Shown: positions 52,749 to 63,319, counted from the first letter of the stretch. The stretch: 64,000 nt of DNA from an uncultured Aquimarina sp. (GCF_947496855.1 NZ_CANMED010000002.1:310001-374000); one strand, 5' to 3'. Translations and numbers: made by a program. Notes: generated by a model not told the origin, from the letters alone.

Positions 52749-55025
52749 TTAATTTTTTATAAATAATACTTGGTAAGGTTTAATAACGATATCATCCTCC
52801 ATTGTTGTTCCTGTTATTATATCTTTAAATCCCTTTAATTCTTTATCTTCTCTGGTTTTTATTCTAAGTTCTATCGTTTCCTTTCCTGTACTAGTAATAG
52901 ATAAGATATGTTTACCTTCCGTATCTGTAATAACTCTCCAAAGGCATTTTTTTGAAGTAGCTCCGCTATTTTCAACTAGTTCAATTTCGGGAAGAAGATT
53001 TTTATTTTCTAAATATTTTAAACTTTTAGATTTCATTTCTACCAGAGACGTAGTCCTAATAATTTTACCTTGACTTGCAACTAACTCCGGTAATTTAAAC
53101 CCATATTCATCTCCTTTTAAACTTTCATCATCTATAAAAACCACACCACCTTTATAAAGGTAGTCTTGGATTTGAGATAATTCATCTTGAGTTACGCGAG
53201 GAGTTTTATATATGAGAACAGCATTCCATTCTTTATGATCTATTCTTTTCAAAACATTTTGTGTCACAAAGCCTAAGGACAATCCCTCAAAACTAAGACT
53301 CTCATAGAGCTCAAATTGCTCATCCATATACTCAGTTTTGTTCTTTGCACTGGTCTTTGAATAAAATAGACGTAGAGGTTTGCGCTCATTTTGAAAAAGT
53401 GTTATCTCTTCAGAATATGTATTAAGATCTATCAACGTGTTTTCTACTTCATAAGTAACTCGCGGCTGGTGGTTATTAGAACCTGCATAACCCTTTAGAG
53501 TTCCTTTTCTTAACGAGCCATCTAACCTCCTAGGCCAGTACCAGGTTTGGGTTGCATTTAATCCTAGTGTATGTGCGCTCCAGTAAGATGCTCGTACATA
53601 AGCAGGATCCATATACAAATCTCTAGAATGGTTACCACTTAAAAAATGACTTTCAGAGTTCATGTTAACTTGATCTGGCTGTAATGATTTAAGAAAATCA
53701 TATCCCATAAATAGTTCTCTCCAGTTCCAGCTGTAATCTTTCATCCAGGTAGCTTTACTAGGTCTATCCATCGTATAATGGGATGCGGCATCATTACCGT
53801 TTATGCCACTTAACTCGATAATTGCTTCCCAATCTATTCCTGCGTCTGGATTATTATCTGTAAAAATAGAAGGCATCACTTTTACGTGTATACGGGCATT
53901 ATTATCATATTTTTTAAGCTCTGTTATCAAAAAACTGATCCAATCAGTTACTCGATCTTCATTAAAAGTTGACCAATCATACCATTTAGGAGTTCCCGTT
54001 TCTGCAAATTCTACAGGTAATGAAGCAATTAACTCATCATAATTATCAAAGTTAGTCTGCCAGATTTTATTAACATTAGATAGCGTTCCATGCTTTTGAA
54101 CAAGCCAAATTACAAATTTATCCGTAGTATAATGAGATACCTCAGAGCCATACCAGTTTGCCTTTTTCCTATTTACATAATTACTCCATCTAGGCTCATT
54201 AATTAGCATATATCCTAGCTGGCTAGCTTTGTCTTTATGAAAATAAGGTATGGTTTTTTTGAATAACTTTGCATATACATCTCGAGCTCCTGGATTATCT
54301 ATATCATAATGGGTAAATGGTTTTCCCATAATCGTATCAAAATCTTCTCCATAAGCTTGCTTAGTCCATACTGGCATATTAGTATGTGAAACAAATACCA
54401 CTCCAGCTTCTCCTGTTTTACCTGATTTATGTTTTTCTAACCAGCTCTTTTTTAGATCACCTTGTATATTAATTAAGTCATTAGGGCCTATTAAAGAACG
54501 GTCCATCGAGCCAAAATATTCATCTAGCACCTTAGAACTTTGTTGCCATGTATAATCTGAGAGAAAGACAGGTTTCCCGTTATCAAGAATTTGATTGCCT
54601 TTTATTTCTAGATTAGACCAGTCTGGTCTCCTGTAGTTTTCTCGTGTAGTTATACCGTTAAGTAAATCTGTTGCCTGCTTGATACTTTTTTCTAGCAACA
54701 GAACTACATCTTTTCGTTCAAATTCTGGAAGGTTCTTCGCATAAGCAGCCGCATTATCTTTGTATAGCTTATAATTTTTAAAAACAGCTAGGTTTGTTTC
54801 TTCATTGCGCTCGTCCCAGTCCGCATATTTTAAAAACTCTTGAGATGTTGCGATAGCTAGTTTTTCTTTGTAAGAATTTATTCCCTTTTGTTCTAGCTTT
54901 GTAATTAAAATTTCTAATTCCTTAATTCTAGATTGCGCCATACTAGCTGTAGTGGTCGTTTCTTTTAACGTGCTACAACTGGCTCCTATAAGGATAATGA
55001 GTATAATAGAAAATACTTTTTTCAT
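52749..55025 (-). CDS. GH42/GH167-like clan GH-A hydrolase, lipoprotein
   Basis: A 758-residue lipoprotein (lipobox LIGASC). A helical N-terminal part (to about 130) is followed by a TIM barrel (about 135-560) with acid/base Glu277 in LINEPRWSN and likely nucleophile Glu458 in MNSESHFLSGN. A third domain like a beta-galactosidase trimerisation domain follows (about 570-690), then a small beta end. The barrel is of GH42 style. As I recall, GH167 enzymes of carrageenan loci were split from such GH42-like proteins, so an exo-acting enzyme on neocarrabiose units is a good guess. It is preceded by the DUF4380-like gene with 1 bp between. Confidence 0.75.
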   Translation of the reverse strand: MKKVFSIILIILIGASCSTLKETTTTASMAQSRIKELEILITKLEQKGINSYKEKLAIATSQEFLKYADWDERNEETNLAVFKNYKLYKDNAAAYAKNLPEFERKDVVLLLEKSIKQATDLLNGITTRENYRRPDWSNLEIKGNQILDNGKPVFLSDYTWQQSSKVLDEYFGSMDRSLIGPNDLINIQGDLKKSWLEKHKSGKTGEAGVVFVSHTNMPVWTKQAYGEDFDTIMGKPFTHYDIDNPGARDVYAKLFKKTIPYFHKDKASQLGYMLINEPRWSNYVNRKKANWYGSEVSHYTTDKFVIWLVQKHGTLSNVNKIWQTNFDNYDELIASLPVEFAETGTPKWYDWSTFNEDRVTDWISFLITELKKYDNNARIHVKVMPSIFTDNNPDAGIDWEAIIELSGINGNDAASHYTMDRPSKATWMKDYSWNWRELFMGYDFLKSLQPDQVNMNSESHFLSGNHSRDLYMDPAYVRASYWSAHTLGLNATQTWYWPRRLDGSLRKGTLKGYAGSNNHQPRVTYEVENTLIDLNTYSEEITLFQNERKPLRLFYSKTSAKNKTEYMDEQFELYESLSFEGLSLGFVTQNVLKRIDHKEWNAVLIYKTPRVTQDELSQIQDYLYKGGVVFIDDESLKGDEYGFKLPELVASQGKIIRTTSLVEMKSKSLKYLENKNLLPEIELVENSGATSKKCLWRVITDTEGKHILSITSTGKETIELRIKTREDKELKGFKDIITGTTMEDDIVIKPYQVLFIKN

Positions 55026-55026
55026 A

Positions 55027-56487
55027 TTAGTTAATTATAGTATGATCTAATAAAATTTCCTTACCATCTACATTTTTTATGTAAACTACTATGGATGCAG
55101 CTTGTTTTGCTAATTCAATTGTTGTGTTTAAATAGAACACCTCTAGTGGGTTAACTTCCTGTAATTCTTTTACTTGAATAATTTTACCATTCATATCCAT
55201 GACCTTTAAACTGGTTTTGCCCTCACTAAAAACACCGTATTTTCCGGTAATTATATTTGAATTCTTGCTAACAGTAAGTTTTTTAGTTGTTATACCAGCT
55301 AGATTAACCGCAATAACTGGAGCATCTTCTATTTGCGCAGCACCATGAATTTCTTTGTAATTAAAACTTTCATTTGGACTTAACTCATAAAGTGGTGTTT
55401 GTACCTCAGTCTCAATATAACCTTCTGATAAACCGCTGCAAAAAACAGCATTATTTAAACCATGATCATATTCTAATTTAGGATTATAAGGTTCCATGAT
55501 TTTCGCAAAAGCAGTACTGGTTTTCTTGTTTACATAACACAACCAAGATTCTGAAGCAATCATATGAATGCCCGCCATTTGATTATAGTCATATTCTATC
55601 TCATAAATTCCTGGTGCTACTTCCCCATTCCAATTCGTTCCATGATTATAATATTTTTCAATATGTTTTGGATTATTTTTATCCAGTTTAAAACGATTAC
55701 GATTAAGATATCGCCAGCGCTGATCTGGATTTGTAGTTATTTCGAATTGCTCTCCGTTCGGTAATTTTAAATCTTTATTAAAAGGCACATAAGCCACATA
55801 ATTTTCACCATCATGTAAACCTAACTCAGTTTCAGAAACATGCTGACTCGATATTTTCAAACCACGCTTTACGGTAGTATTTCCAACATTTTTAAGTATA
55901 TGGTCTATGTAGACTAAGCTGCTATTAGGTTCTATGTAAAGTATTCTAGAATATTGTAATTCTTCTTCAATTTTAACCGGATGTACGAAACCTTTGTTCC
56001 CAAAAAACCTTGGTACTGGTAGTTGCTGTATTCCAGAAGTAGCTTCAATGGTTTGAAATCCTAAATCATTTTCACCTACTTTAACATCATAAGTGGCTGC
56101 TCCAATAATTACTGGTGGCGGCCAACGCTTACCTCTTTTCCCTTCCTTATCTACGGAACAATTTTCATAAGGTAATGGCACTAACCTATACCCTCCAAAG
56201 TTTCGCCATTCATTTTGCTTTATTTCATCTGTTGCCGAGAATGTTTTTCCTAACATTTTTGAATTTATCCATAACGAAGGAACTTCTCCTAAATTATATT
56301 CTAAAATTCGTCCGCCAGCATCTGGGACTACAGCTAAACTGATGTACTTGTTTTTTGCGACGTGAACGTTTTTCCAATTCCAATTTTTATAATTCTCTTT
56401 AATCAAAACTGTTTCAGTTTGCTGTGCTTTACAATTGAGCACAACCAATACTGTTACAGTTAAAAAAAATGTGTTTATAGATTTCAA
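55027..56487 (-). CDS. DUF4380-like exported protein (galactose-mutarotase-like fold)
   Basis: A 486-residue exported protein; the start MKSINTFFLTVTVLVVLNC allows a lipobox. The middle (about 35-370) has the beta-sandwich wording of DUF4380 and mutarotase-like proteins: NKYISLAVVPDAGGRILEYN, NEWRNFGGYRLVPLPYE and MEPYNPKLEYDHGLNNAVFC. The C-terminal part is a separate beta domain. It may be a sugar-binding or epimerising helper for the adjacent hydrolase; no catalytic residues can be named. It sits in the middle of the operon. Confidence 0.6.
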   Translation of the reverse strand: MKSINTFFLTVTVLVVLNCKAQQTETVLIKENYKNWNWKNVHVAKNKYISLAVVPDAGGRILEYNLGEVPSLWINSKMLGKTFSATDEIKQNEWRNFGGYRLVPLPYENCSVDKEGKRGKRWPPPVIIGAATYDVKVGENDLGFQTIEATSGIQQLPVPRFFGNKGFVHPVKIEEELQYSRILYIEPNSSLVYIDHILKNVGNTTVKRGLKISSQHVSETELGLHDGENYVAYVPFNKDLKLPNGEQFEITTNPDQRWRYLNRNRFKLDKNNPKHIEKYYNHGTNWNGEVAPGIYEIEYDYNQMAGIHMIASESWLCYVNKKTSTAFAKIMEPYNPKLEYDHGLNNAVFCSGLSEGYIETEVQTPLYELSPNESFNYKEIHGAAQIEDAPVIAVNLAGITTKKLTVSKNSNIITGKYGVFSEGKTSLKVMDMNGKIIQVKELQEVNPLEVFYLNTTIELAKQAASIVVYIKNVDGKEILLDHTIIN

Positions 56488-56504
56488 TTTGAGGATGATT
56501 TATA

Positions 56505-58391
56505 TTAGTTTATTTTACTCGTTCCAATGGTATATCTTGTATTTAATTTATTAATAAATACATTTGCTTGCTCACCATTACTCCACAAAACTGTTGCTGA
56601 TTCTATTTTTTCACAAGCACCTAAGCCTACATGCAATTGTGTATTAAAACTATGCGAATACGATGATGATGTTTCACCCACGATTCTTTTGTATGTGTTT
56701 CCACATGCATTAATCGTTAAAACAGCTCCCATTGCAGTTGCTTTTCCTGAAGGCGAATAACCTACATTTATAAGCACGTATTTATCTGATATTGAGTTAT
56801 AATTATTTGTGAACAAATGCCATTTACCACGTTCATTTGCAAATATGATGTCTAAATCACCATCTTTATCATAATCAAAGGCATCTGCACCCATTCCTGT
56901 TGCTCCTAACTCTGTGGTAATAATCCCATGATTATCTGCACGACTGTATCCTTTTCCTTTGTTGTTAATGAGAAGAATTTGCTTTGTTTCTACAGCAGGA
57001 TTTCCAAATCTTAGCACAAAAATATCCGACCATCCATCATTATTAAAATCGCCTACTGCGCTGCTGCTAGTTTGCCCTTTTATATCAATTCCCTGAGCAC
57101 TAGTAACATCTACAAAAATACCGTCACGATTCTCTAATAACTTTGCCGGCATACTTTTAAGCTCTATAATTTTAGGTGCTTTCATAACGTTATGAATAAC
57201 TCCAGATGTAGGAGATTTTGTAAATCCACCTATACGCCACATATTGCCACCCACATATCCTATGTAAAGACCTTTTTCCGAAATATCCTCAGGAAACCCC
57301 TCTGCTTCTTCCTTTTGTATTTTCACATCATGATGGCCGTGCTTATCCAGCGTGCGTGTCCATTCCTTCTTTTTAGCACCCATAAAAATTCTAAAATCCG
57401 GAAAAGACATCTGTAGATTTTCAATAAAGAAATCTCCTTCAATTTCTAAATCATCATATTTGATAGCCTTGGTCCGAGCAAAAAAGTAAAATGTCTTCTT
57501 TTCTTCATTATAATCACTTTCTATTCCAAATGGCTCCTTAGATCTCGTTAAAAACAGATCAAAATCTCCATCATTATCTATATCTATTTGAGAAACACTA
57601 TTCACATTACTCAAGTTCATGAAATCTGGAATTATAGTTTCAGATACATTTTTGAATCCCCCAGTCTGTTGGCTTTGAACTGCGGTTACATTTTTGCGGC
57701 CATGCGCTAAAAAGTCTTTTGTATTATCTGTATTAAAATCTATTAATGATATACGAGTATCAAAGCGATTTCCATATGGAAGATGTTCTATAAAATTAAA
57801 GCCTTTTTCATCGTTTGCTTGATATAATACGTTTGCTCGTTCTAATTTATCTTTATGAGGAAAAACAGATGTTATTAAATCTAATTTACCATCAAGATCA
57901 TAATCAATCAACTTAGCTGCACGACCACTTCCACCTTCAAAATGCTCAAAAGCATCTCCTCCAAAAATTTTGCGGTTTTTTTGTACCTGAAAAACTTTCA
58001 CTTTTCTAGGTTTTTTACCACCTCCCCCACCAGGTTGTACAATGACATCCATAATACCGTCCATATTATAATCTGCAACAGCAATACCATGCGTATCCCC
58101 GAAAATAAAAGGATCTCCTTTTTCAAATACTCCCTTATTATTCCAAAATAACTCAACTCTTCTAGAATGATCCGTAAGAAGTAAATCTAGAAAACCGTCT
58201 TGATCAAGATCTGCAATAACAGCGTTATCAAACTTTCTACGATTACGATTTTCTAGTGAAATAATATTTTCATTTTCTGAAAACACTATTTCACTTTCAT
58301 CTTTTTTGGATTGTGAGATACAACAAGTTGAGACAAATAATAACAAAATGATCCTTACTAAATATACACGATATAAAATTTCTAAATCCAT
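56505..58391 (-). CDS. FG-GAP/VCBS repeat protein with ASPIC/UnbV domain
   Basis: A 628-residue exported protein with a possible lipobox (LFVSTC, CC at about 22-23). It has repeated calcium-binding beta-propeller blades marked by DLDQDGFLDLLL, DYNMDGIMDVIV, DYDLDGKLDLIT, DIDNDGDFDLFL, DFNNDGWSDIFVL and DYDKDGDLDIIFA. A C-terminal ASPIC/UnbV domain ends with LGACEKIESATVLWSNGEQ. Such proteins are common in polysaccharide loci of marine Bacteroidota, but the role is unclear. It may bind sulfated glycans or support surface enzymes. It is 4 bp from the sulfatase gene upstream. Confidence 0.85.
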   Translation of the reverse strand: MDLEILYRVYLVRIILLLFVSTCCISQSKKDESEIVFSENENIISLENRNRRKFDNAVIADLDQDGFLDLLLTDHSRRVELFWNNKGVFEKGDPFIFGDTHGIAVADYNMDGIMDVIVQPGGGGGKKPRKVKVFQVQKNRKIFGGDAFEHFEGGSGRAAKLIDYDLDGKLDLITSVFPHKDKLERANVLYQANDEKGFNFIEHLPYGNRFDTRISLIDFNTDNTKDFLAHGRKNVTAVQSQQTGGFKNVSETIIPDFMNLSNVNSVSQIDIDNDGDFDLFLTRSKEPFGIESDYNEEKKTFYFFARTKAIKYDDLEIEGDFFIENLQMSFPDFRIFMGAKKKEWTRTLDKHGHHDVKIQKEEAEGFPEDISEKGLYIGYVGGNMWRIGGFTKSPTSGVIHNVMKAPKIIELKSMPAKLLENRDGIFVDVTSAQGIDIKGQTSSSAVGDFNNDGWSDIFVLRFGNPAVETKQILLINNKGKGYSRADNHGIITTELGATGMGADAFDYDKDGDLDIIFANERGKWHLFTNNYNSISDKYVLINVGYSPSGKATAMGAVLTINACGNTYKRIVGETSSSYSHSFNTQLHVGLGACEKIESATVLWSNGEQANVFINKLNTRYTIGTSKIN

Positions 58392-58395
58392 AAAA

Positions 58396-60051
58396 TTATT
58401 TTGCTTTATTTCCTTCCCAACCTTTATTAAATTGGATCATAAGTTCATTTACAATTTTCGGATTACTTTGAGCAATATTTACAGTCTCATTAGGATCAGA
58501 TTTATGGTCAAATAATTCTATGAAAACAGGTTTTTCATCTTTATTTTTATAATTTTTCCATACAATAAAGCGATATCTATCGGTTCGCATTGCGTACCCC
58601 ATTAAGTCATTTTCAAATAAATTTCTATCCCATTTCTCACCTTGTTGCGCTATTATTTTTTCTTCTACTTCTTCTATCAATGGTCCAAAATAAGTTTCAC
58701 GCATACCTTTTGATAACGGATTTGCCGCCCATTCTCTCAATGCAGGTGTTGGAAATTGGCTAAATGCTGCATCTTTCCATTTTCTCTCCGGATTATCCAG
58801 TAATGGCACAAAACTTTGTCCCTCGAGATGAGCTGGCTTTTCTAATCCAGCGAGTTCGACCAATGTCGGATACATATCAACCAATTCTACTAAAGCATCT
58901 GTTTTTTTACCTATGCTATTTGCTGACATATCAGGTGTCCAAATCATCAAAGGAACCCGTGTTCCAATTTCATAATTTGTCGCTTTTCCCCAAATTCCCA
59001 TATCACCTAAATGCCAACCATGGTCACTCCAAACAATGATAATTGTATTATCTCTCACTCCAGCATCTTCTAGGCCCTTAATCATTTTCCCTATTTGAGC
59101 ATCAATATAGGATACGCAGGCAAGGTATGCGTGCTTCAATGTTTTTGCCATCTCATCATCAATATCTCCTTTCTTTGGAATTCCAAATCTTGCACGTAAT
59201 TCAAAAGAAGGATGCAACCCCATAGTTGCGCCATTTTTGGGCATATTCTTATACTCAGTCAGTTTTACATCCTCACGATTGTATAAATCCCAATACTTTT
59301 TTGGTGCCAACCAATCCAAATGCGGCTTTTTCATTCCCATTCCCAGAAAGAAAGGCTTATCAGGATTTTTTTCTAACATGTCTCTCAATGTCACAATAGC
59401 TAGTTCAGCATTATAACCATCCTCGTAGAACGTATCTGGTACATCTGCATTTTCGTAAGCTGGTCCTTTACCTAAACCGTTTCTCGGTGCATTTGGCCCA
59501 TATCTGGCAATCATATCTGCCCTATTCTTTTTGAACATTTCTTGACTTTCTGGATTTGCAAATCCCCCAGGTGTATCACTTTTTTCAACTGTCATTTTAT
59601 TAATTGCCGGAGTTCTACTCCAAGAAAGCTCTGGATCTGCAAAGGCTGGTTTATGATAAATCTTACCTGTATGTACAGTTTCATATCCATTGTTTCTAAA
59701 ATGTTGCGGAAGTGTAATTATATCTGGATTAGCCTCTCTAAAATATGTGAAATTCTCCACTACGCTTATAGTTTCTGGTCTAGCACCAGTCATTAGACTT
59801 GCTCTAGATGGACTGCAAATAGCCTCTTGACAATAAGCGCGATCAAACAATAAACCTTCACTTGCCAACTTGTCCAAATTTGGAGTGACTGCAATATCAG
59901 AACCATAAGCTCCTATTTCTGGTCGCAAGTCATCAATAGCAATAAATAAAATATTAGGTTTCTTTTCGAAAATTTCTTCTTTGCTTGTTTCTTTTGATTT
60001 ACAACTTAGGACAAGTCCTAAAAAACCAATAAGAATAAGACGTATTTGCAT
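58396..60051 (-). CDS. Type I sulfatase lipoprotein (iduronate-sulfatase-like)
   Basis: The preferred start is ATG at 60051 (MQIRLILIGFLGLVLSC), giving a lipoprotein of 551 residues; 16 further codons are open upstream. The S1 sulfatase domain has NILFIAIDDLRPEIGAYG, formylglycine site Cys79 in AICSPSRASLMTGARP, THTGKIYH-like VHTGKIYHKPAF and IIVWSDHGWHLGD. It belongs to the iduronate-2-sulfatase-like group (often called S1_7). In carrageenan loci, such enzymes take sulfate from galactose units. Its C-terminal half is very similar to the partial sulfatase at the right edge, so the two are tandem paralogues. Confidence 0.9.
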   Translation of the reverse strand: MQIRLILIGFLGLVLSCKSKETSKEEIFEKKPNILFIAIDDLRPEIGAYGSDIAVTPNLDKLASEGLLFDRAYCQEAICSPSRASLMTGARPETISVVENFTYFREANPDIITLPQHFRNNGYETVHTGKIYHKPAFADPELSWSRTPAINKMTVEKSDTPGGFANPESQEMFKKNRADMIARYGPNAPRNGLGKGPAYENADVPDTFYEDGYNAELAIVTLRDMLEKNPDKPFFLGMGMKKPHLDWLAPKKYWDLYNREDVKLTEYKNMPKNGATMGLHPSFELRARFGIPKKGDIDDEMAKTLKHAYLACVSYIDAQIGKMIKGLEDAGVRDNTIIIVWSDHGWHLGDMGIWGKATNYEIGTRVPLMIWTPDMSANSIGKKTDALVELVDMYPTLVELAGLEKPAHLEGQSFVPLLDNPERKWKDAAFSQFPTPALREWAANPLSKGMRETYFGPLIEEVEEKIIAQQGEKWDRNLFENDLMGYAMRTDRYRFIVWKNYKNKDEKPVFIELFDHKSDPNETVNIAQSNPKIVNELMIQFNKGWEGNKAK

Positions 60052-60247
60052 ATTTAATTTATTTAAATTTGGTTTCACAATTTCATTAAATTCAACCATA
60101 TTTCAACTACTGATATTATCTTATATGTGCAATATTTTACCCCTGCAATCTCCACTAATTATTTTAAAATAGCGCGAAGTACAACAATCGTCATAATCTG
60201 GCACTTTAGTTTTACAACAAGATAGTGTCGAAATCAATATCAATAGA

Positions 60248-61381
60248 TTATAATTTCTGCTTATGAATCTTATAAAAATTAGATATGCGTTCTTTTTGAC
60301 TATTATCAAGTTTTTGATTTGTTAAAAACCAATAAGCGCGTCTTGCAATTAAAAAATTTGAGTCCAATAGTGGCACAACATTTTGATTAACAACAGAAGA
60401 ATTTGGATTCTTATTCTGCATCAGTTCTAACAAGGCAGTTACTTCTTGAAAAGATTTTAGTCGATTCAATTCTTTGCTTAAACTATCTAAATACGTTTTG
60501 GATATATTAACCTCTGAATTATTCAACGAACGAACTGCCGCTAGTTTTTGCTTTTTCGCACCTTGTAAAAATAAGTCTAATATGGCTTGCAAATAAATAT
60601 CGGGGGTAGCGTTTTCTAAGTAATCAAATGTTTCTCGAAGTAAATTATCTTCGTTTGCTGCACGCTGAATAATGGCTTCTACAAATGGTTTATAATAATT
60701 ATTTTTTTCTTTCAAAACACTTAAAGCAATATCAAAATAGACTTCATTTTTATTCGAAATAAACATTTTTAATTGCTCGATAGAAGTAGATTCACCTGTT
60801 TTTTTCTTAATTACAGAAACGATATTTCCATTTGCCCAATGCCACAAGGTATAACAGGTTAGGGCCGCACCAGGAACTGTATCTTTGTCGTCTAACTGTA
60901 AAATTGTAGCACCAGAAACAGCATCAATACCCTGATCTCCTATTGTACTGGGAACTGTCCAAATATCTTCAATAAAAATATCTTTGAAAGGCGAATTCTG
61001 ATTTTCTAAAATACTATGCAGTTTTTTGTAATCGTTGGGTTCAAATAAGTCGGCTTCATATTTTTCTAAAGTAGTGCCTTTCTGAAGTCTATAATTTTGA
61101 TATCCTCCAATATTATTCCAATATAATGTCACAGGAATGACCTTACAAACCTCTGCTAAACAAATCACGGATTTAACATCCATATAATATTCAATAGGAA
61201 GACCTTCTTCATTTTGCACTTCTGTAAGCGTTGTTTTCACAGCATATTTCTCTCCAGGATGCTTAATTAAAACTGTGTGTTTAATTTCATTGAATTCGGA
61301 TTGCCTTTGGGAAACAATCCCATTGAAAATAAAAATCAGTGGAATTAACCACAAAAATGCTATTTTAGTTTGACTTATCAT
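60248..61381 (-). CDS. Exported protein with flavinylation-like SGAT motif and helical repeats
   Basis: A 377-residue protein with a signal (ending NGIVSQ). The N-terminal half (about 30-185) is mixed alpha/beta and contains GIDAVSGATILQ (Asp153 to Thr159), which is close to the D-x-x-SGAT consensus where FMN is covalently attached in NqrC/RnfG-type domains. Just after it comes VPGAALTCYTLWHWANG. The C-terminal half is helical and could be HEAT-like. No family name is evident. It lies 3 bp before the FAD oxidoreductase gene end in the operon, so a redox pairing is conceivable. A 196-bp spacer separates it from the sulfatase gene that follows. Confidence 0.5.
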   Translation of the reverse strand: MISQTKIAFLWLIPLIFIFNGIVSQRQSEFNEIKHTVLIKHPGEKYAVKTTLTEVQNEEGLPIEYYMDVKSVICLAEVCKVIPVTLYWNNIGGYQNYRLQKGTTLEKYEADLFEPNDYKKLHSILENQNSPFKDIFIEDIWTVPSTIGDQGIDAVSGATILQLDDKDTVPGAALTCYTLWHWANGNIVSVIKKKTGESTSIEQLKMFISNKNEVYFDIALSVLKEKNNYYKPFVEAIIQRAANEDNLLRETFDYLENATPDIYLQAILDLFLQGAKKQKLAAVRSLNNSEVNISKTYLDSLSKELNRLKSFQEVTALLELMQNKNPNSSVVNQNVVPLLDSNFLIARRAYWFLTNQKLDNSQKERISNFYKIHKQKL

Positions 61382-61384
61382 TAA

Positions 61385-63307
61385 TTAAACATAACAACGT
61401 ATTTCGAATAATTTTACATTTTTTTTACCATAAGTTTCAGTCATTTTAACTCTAATAGCTGTTGTTTTGATGGTCTCGAACTTCAATTTAATTAAACGTG
61501 TTCTATTAGCTTCAATTTTGCCAAGGTTCTTCCATTGTCCATTAACGCGACCTTCAAAACTTAAGGCTTTCAACATTTCCTTAGGAATATGGTTACCATA
61601 TAAATCATCATTTCTACTATCCTTACGCATCATGATATTACGTTTTAGATTGGTATCGCACTTTAACTCTATATTAGAAAGTGAGATTAGATTCTCCCAT
61701 TCCATTTGAATTTCAGCAGATAAACCATCCGATTGCCAATGATTAATTTTACCGTCAATATCTCTCGACATCCCATTAGTTAAATTATTGACATCGCCTG
61801 AAGATGTTGAAGAAGCAAATATTAAATTAGCTTTTCTAGCTAGATCATTAGCATCTTTTGCAGGTCGCTTTGGAATAAACGCATCATCTCTAAGCAATTG
61901 CTCCTGTAATTCATTAACATGCTTTTGAGCGACTTCTCTAGGTAAGATATTCCTTTTATTGCAAATTGTTGCAGCTGTACCAACCGCTTGTCCTTGTAAT
62001 GCGCAAGTAGCCATAATTCTACTCGATGATAAAGCGATATGTGTCTGACTCACATTACGACCAGCAAACATTAAATTCGAAATATTCTTAGAATACAAGC
62101 TTCTAAACGGAAATTGATATACTTCTTTAAAATGATAATGGAAATAACTTGGTGGCTCTGAAATATTTTCAATTCCTCCAGGATTATGTTCATCTAGAGA
62201 CCATCCACCAAAAGCTATAGCATCATCGAAATGCTTATGCTCTGTCATATCACGTTCAGAAACAATATAATCTCCAATAAAACGACGAGATTCTCGTCTA
62301 CCTGGTAAAGACCCTACCCAGTCTAAAGCCAAATTTTCTGCTTCGGGAAACTTTCCAGAATTTTTAATATAATCCCAAACGCCATGGAGAAACGCCATTA
62401 ATTTATGACGATTTTTTTCTGCATCTGCAATAATATCATCGTTACTACCAATTTCTATCCACCAAATACCATCTTTAAACCATTTAAAATGTCTACGTGA
62501 ATGTGCACCCTCATGTGTGTATTTTATAGCGTAGGATGGTGGAGAGTATTTCATTGGTCTTCCCATATCTTTTGAAGACATTAAAAGTGTAGCCCCCATC
62601 TGCCAGCCATCTGGCTCATCTGGTGCGAAAGTTTCGTTAAATTCGGCCTTACCTTCTCTACCTGTTCTGTATTCTGCACCAGCAGTTGCGGCTAATAACC
62701 CGTCTCCTGAACAATCAATAAAAATAGGTGCATTGATGGTGTACATTTTTTCGGTTGTAGCTTGCCAACATACTGCCGATTTAATTTTATCGCCATCCAT
62801 TACAGCCTCAATAGCTTGTGTATTTAGCATCAAAGTTAGATTGGGTTCACGAACAACAAAATCGTACAAGACGTGATCAAAAACAGGAAAAGATTCTTGC
62901 TCATTTTCGAAACGATTATGTAATAATATTTCTTCTATAATACCTGTTTCACGCTCTGCTTTTCCTTTGATATTATTAACACCATTTAGATGCACTCGTA
63001 TTTCGCTTGAGGCATTGCCTCCTAAAGCAGGTCTATCTTGAATCAATACCGTTTTTGAGTCATTTCTAGCTGCGGCAACAGCAGCACAAATACCAGCTGC
63101 TCCTCCACCAATAACTGCAACATCATAATTAACTATTGGTTTTCTATTTGGTGTACCTGTTTTTCCTGTTCCTAAATGATACCATTTATCTTCGATTTTA
63201 TCGTAAACCATATCTTTAGAACTAGCACAAGAAGCAAATACCATTGGCACTACTCCAGCTGCAACAGCTGCTGTCGTTCCTTTCTTAAAAAAATCTCTTC
63301 TCTTCAT
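61385..63307 (-). CDS. FAD-dependent oxidoreductase, Tat-type export signal
   Basis: A 640-residue protein starting MKRRDFFKKGTTAAVAAGVV, a twin-Arg-type signal with a Cys (FASC) that may be lipidated. The FAD-binding Rossmann motif is VAVIGGGAAGICAAVAAAR (about 63-81). Later blocks NASSEIRVHLNGV, IFIDCSGDGLLAATAGAEYR and LMFAGRNVSQTHIALSSSRI are those of the FAD_oxidored (pfam12831) family. The C-terminal ~130 residues form a beta domain like a discoidin/F5-8 module (MEWENLISLSNIELKCDTN). It may oxidise or reduce a sugar in the periplasm. Family members occur in many polysaccharide loci with unknown reactions. Confidence 0.82.
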   Translation of the reverse strand: MKRRDFFKKGTTAAVAAGVVPMVFASCASSKDMVYDKIEDKWYHLGTGKTGTPNRKPIVNYDVAVIGGGAAGICAAVAAARNDSKTVLIQDRPALGGNASSEIRVHLNGVNNIKGKAERETGIIEEILLHNRFENEQESFPVFDHVLYDFVVREPNLTLMLNTQAIEAVMDGDKIKSAVCWQATTEKMYTINAPIFIDCSGDGLLAATAGAEYRTGREGKAEFNETFAPDEPDGWQMGATLLMSSKDMGRPMKYSPPSYAIKYTHEGAHSRRHFKWFKDGIWWIEIGSNDDIIADAEKNRHKLMAFLHGVWDYIKNSGKFPEAENLALDWVGSLPGRRESRRFIGDYIVSERDMTEHKHFDDAIAFGGWSLDEHNPGGIENISEPPSYFHYHFKEVYQFPFRSLYSKNISNLMFAGRNVSQTHIALSSSRIMATCALQGQAVGTAATICNKRNILPREVAQKHVNELQEQLLRDDAFIPKRPAKDANDLARKANLIFASSTSSGDVNNLTNGMSRDIDGKINHWQSDGLSAEIQMEWENLISLSNIELKCDTNLKRNIMMRKDSRNDDLYGNHIPKEMLKALSFEGRVNGQWKNLGKIEANRTRLIKLKFETIKTTAIRVKMTETYGKKNVKLFEIRCYV

Positions 63308-63319
63308 GTTTAGGGTATT

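Noticed and set aside
60121-60309. Small minus-strand ORF overlapping the end of the SGAT-motif protein gene
   Set aside because: Most of it lies in the 3' end of the real gene and the spacer, with no conserved features.
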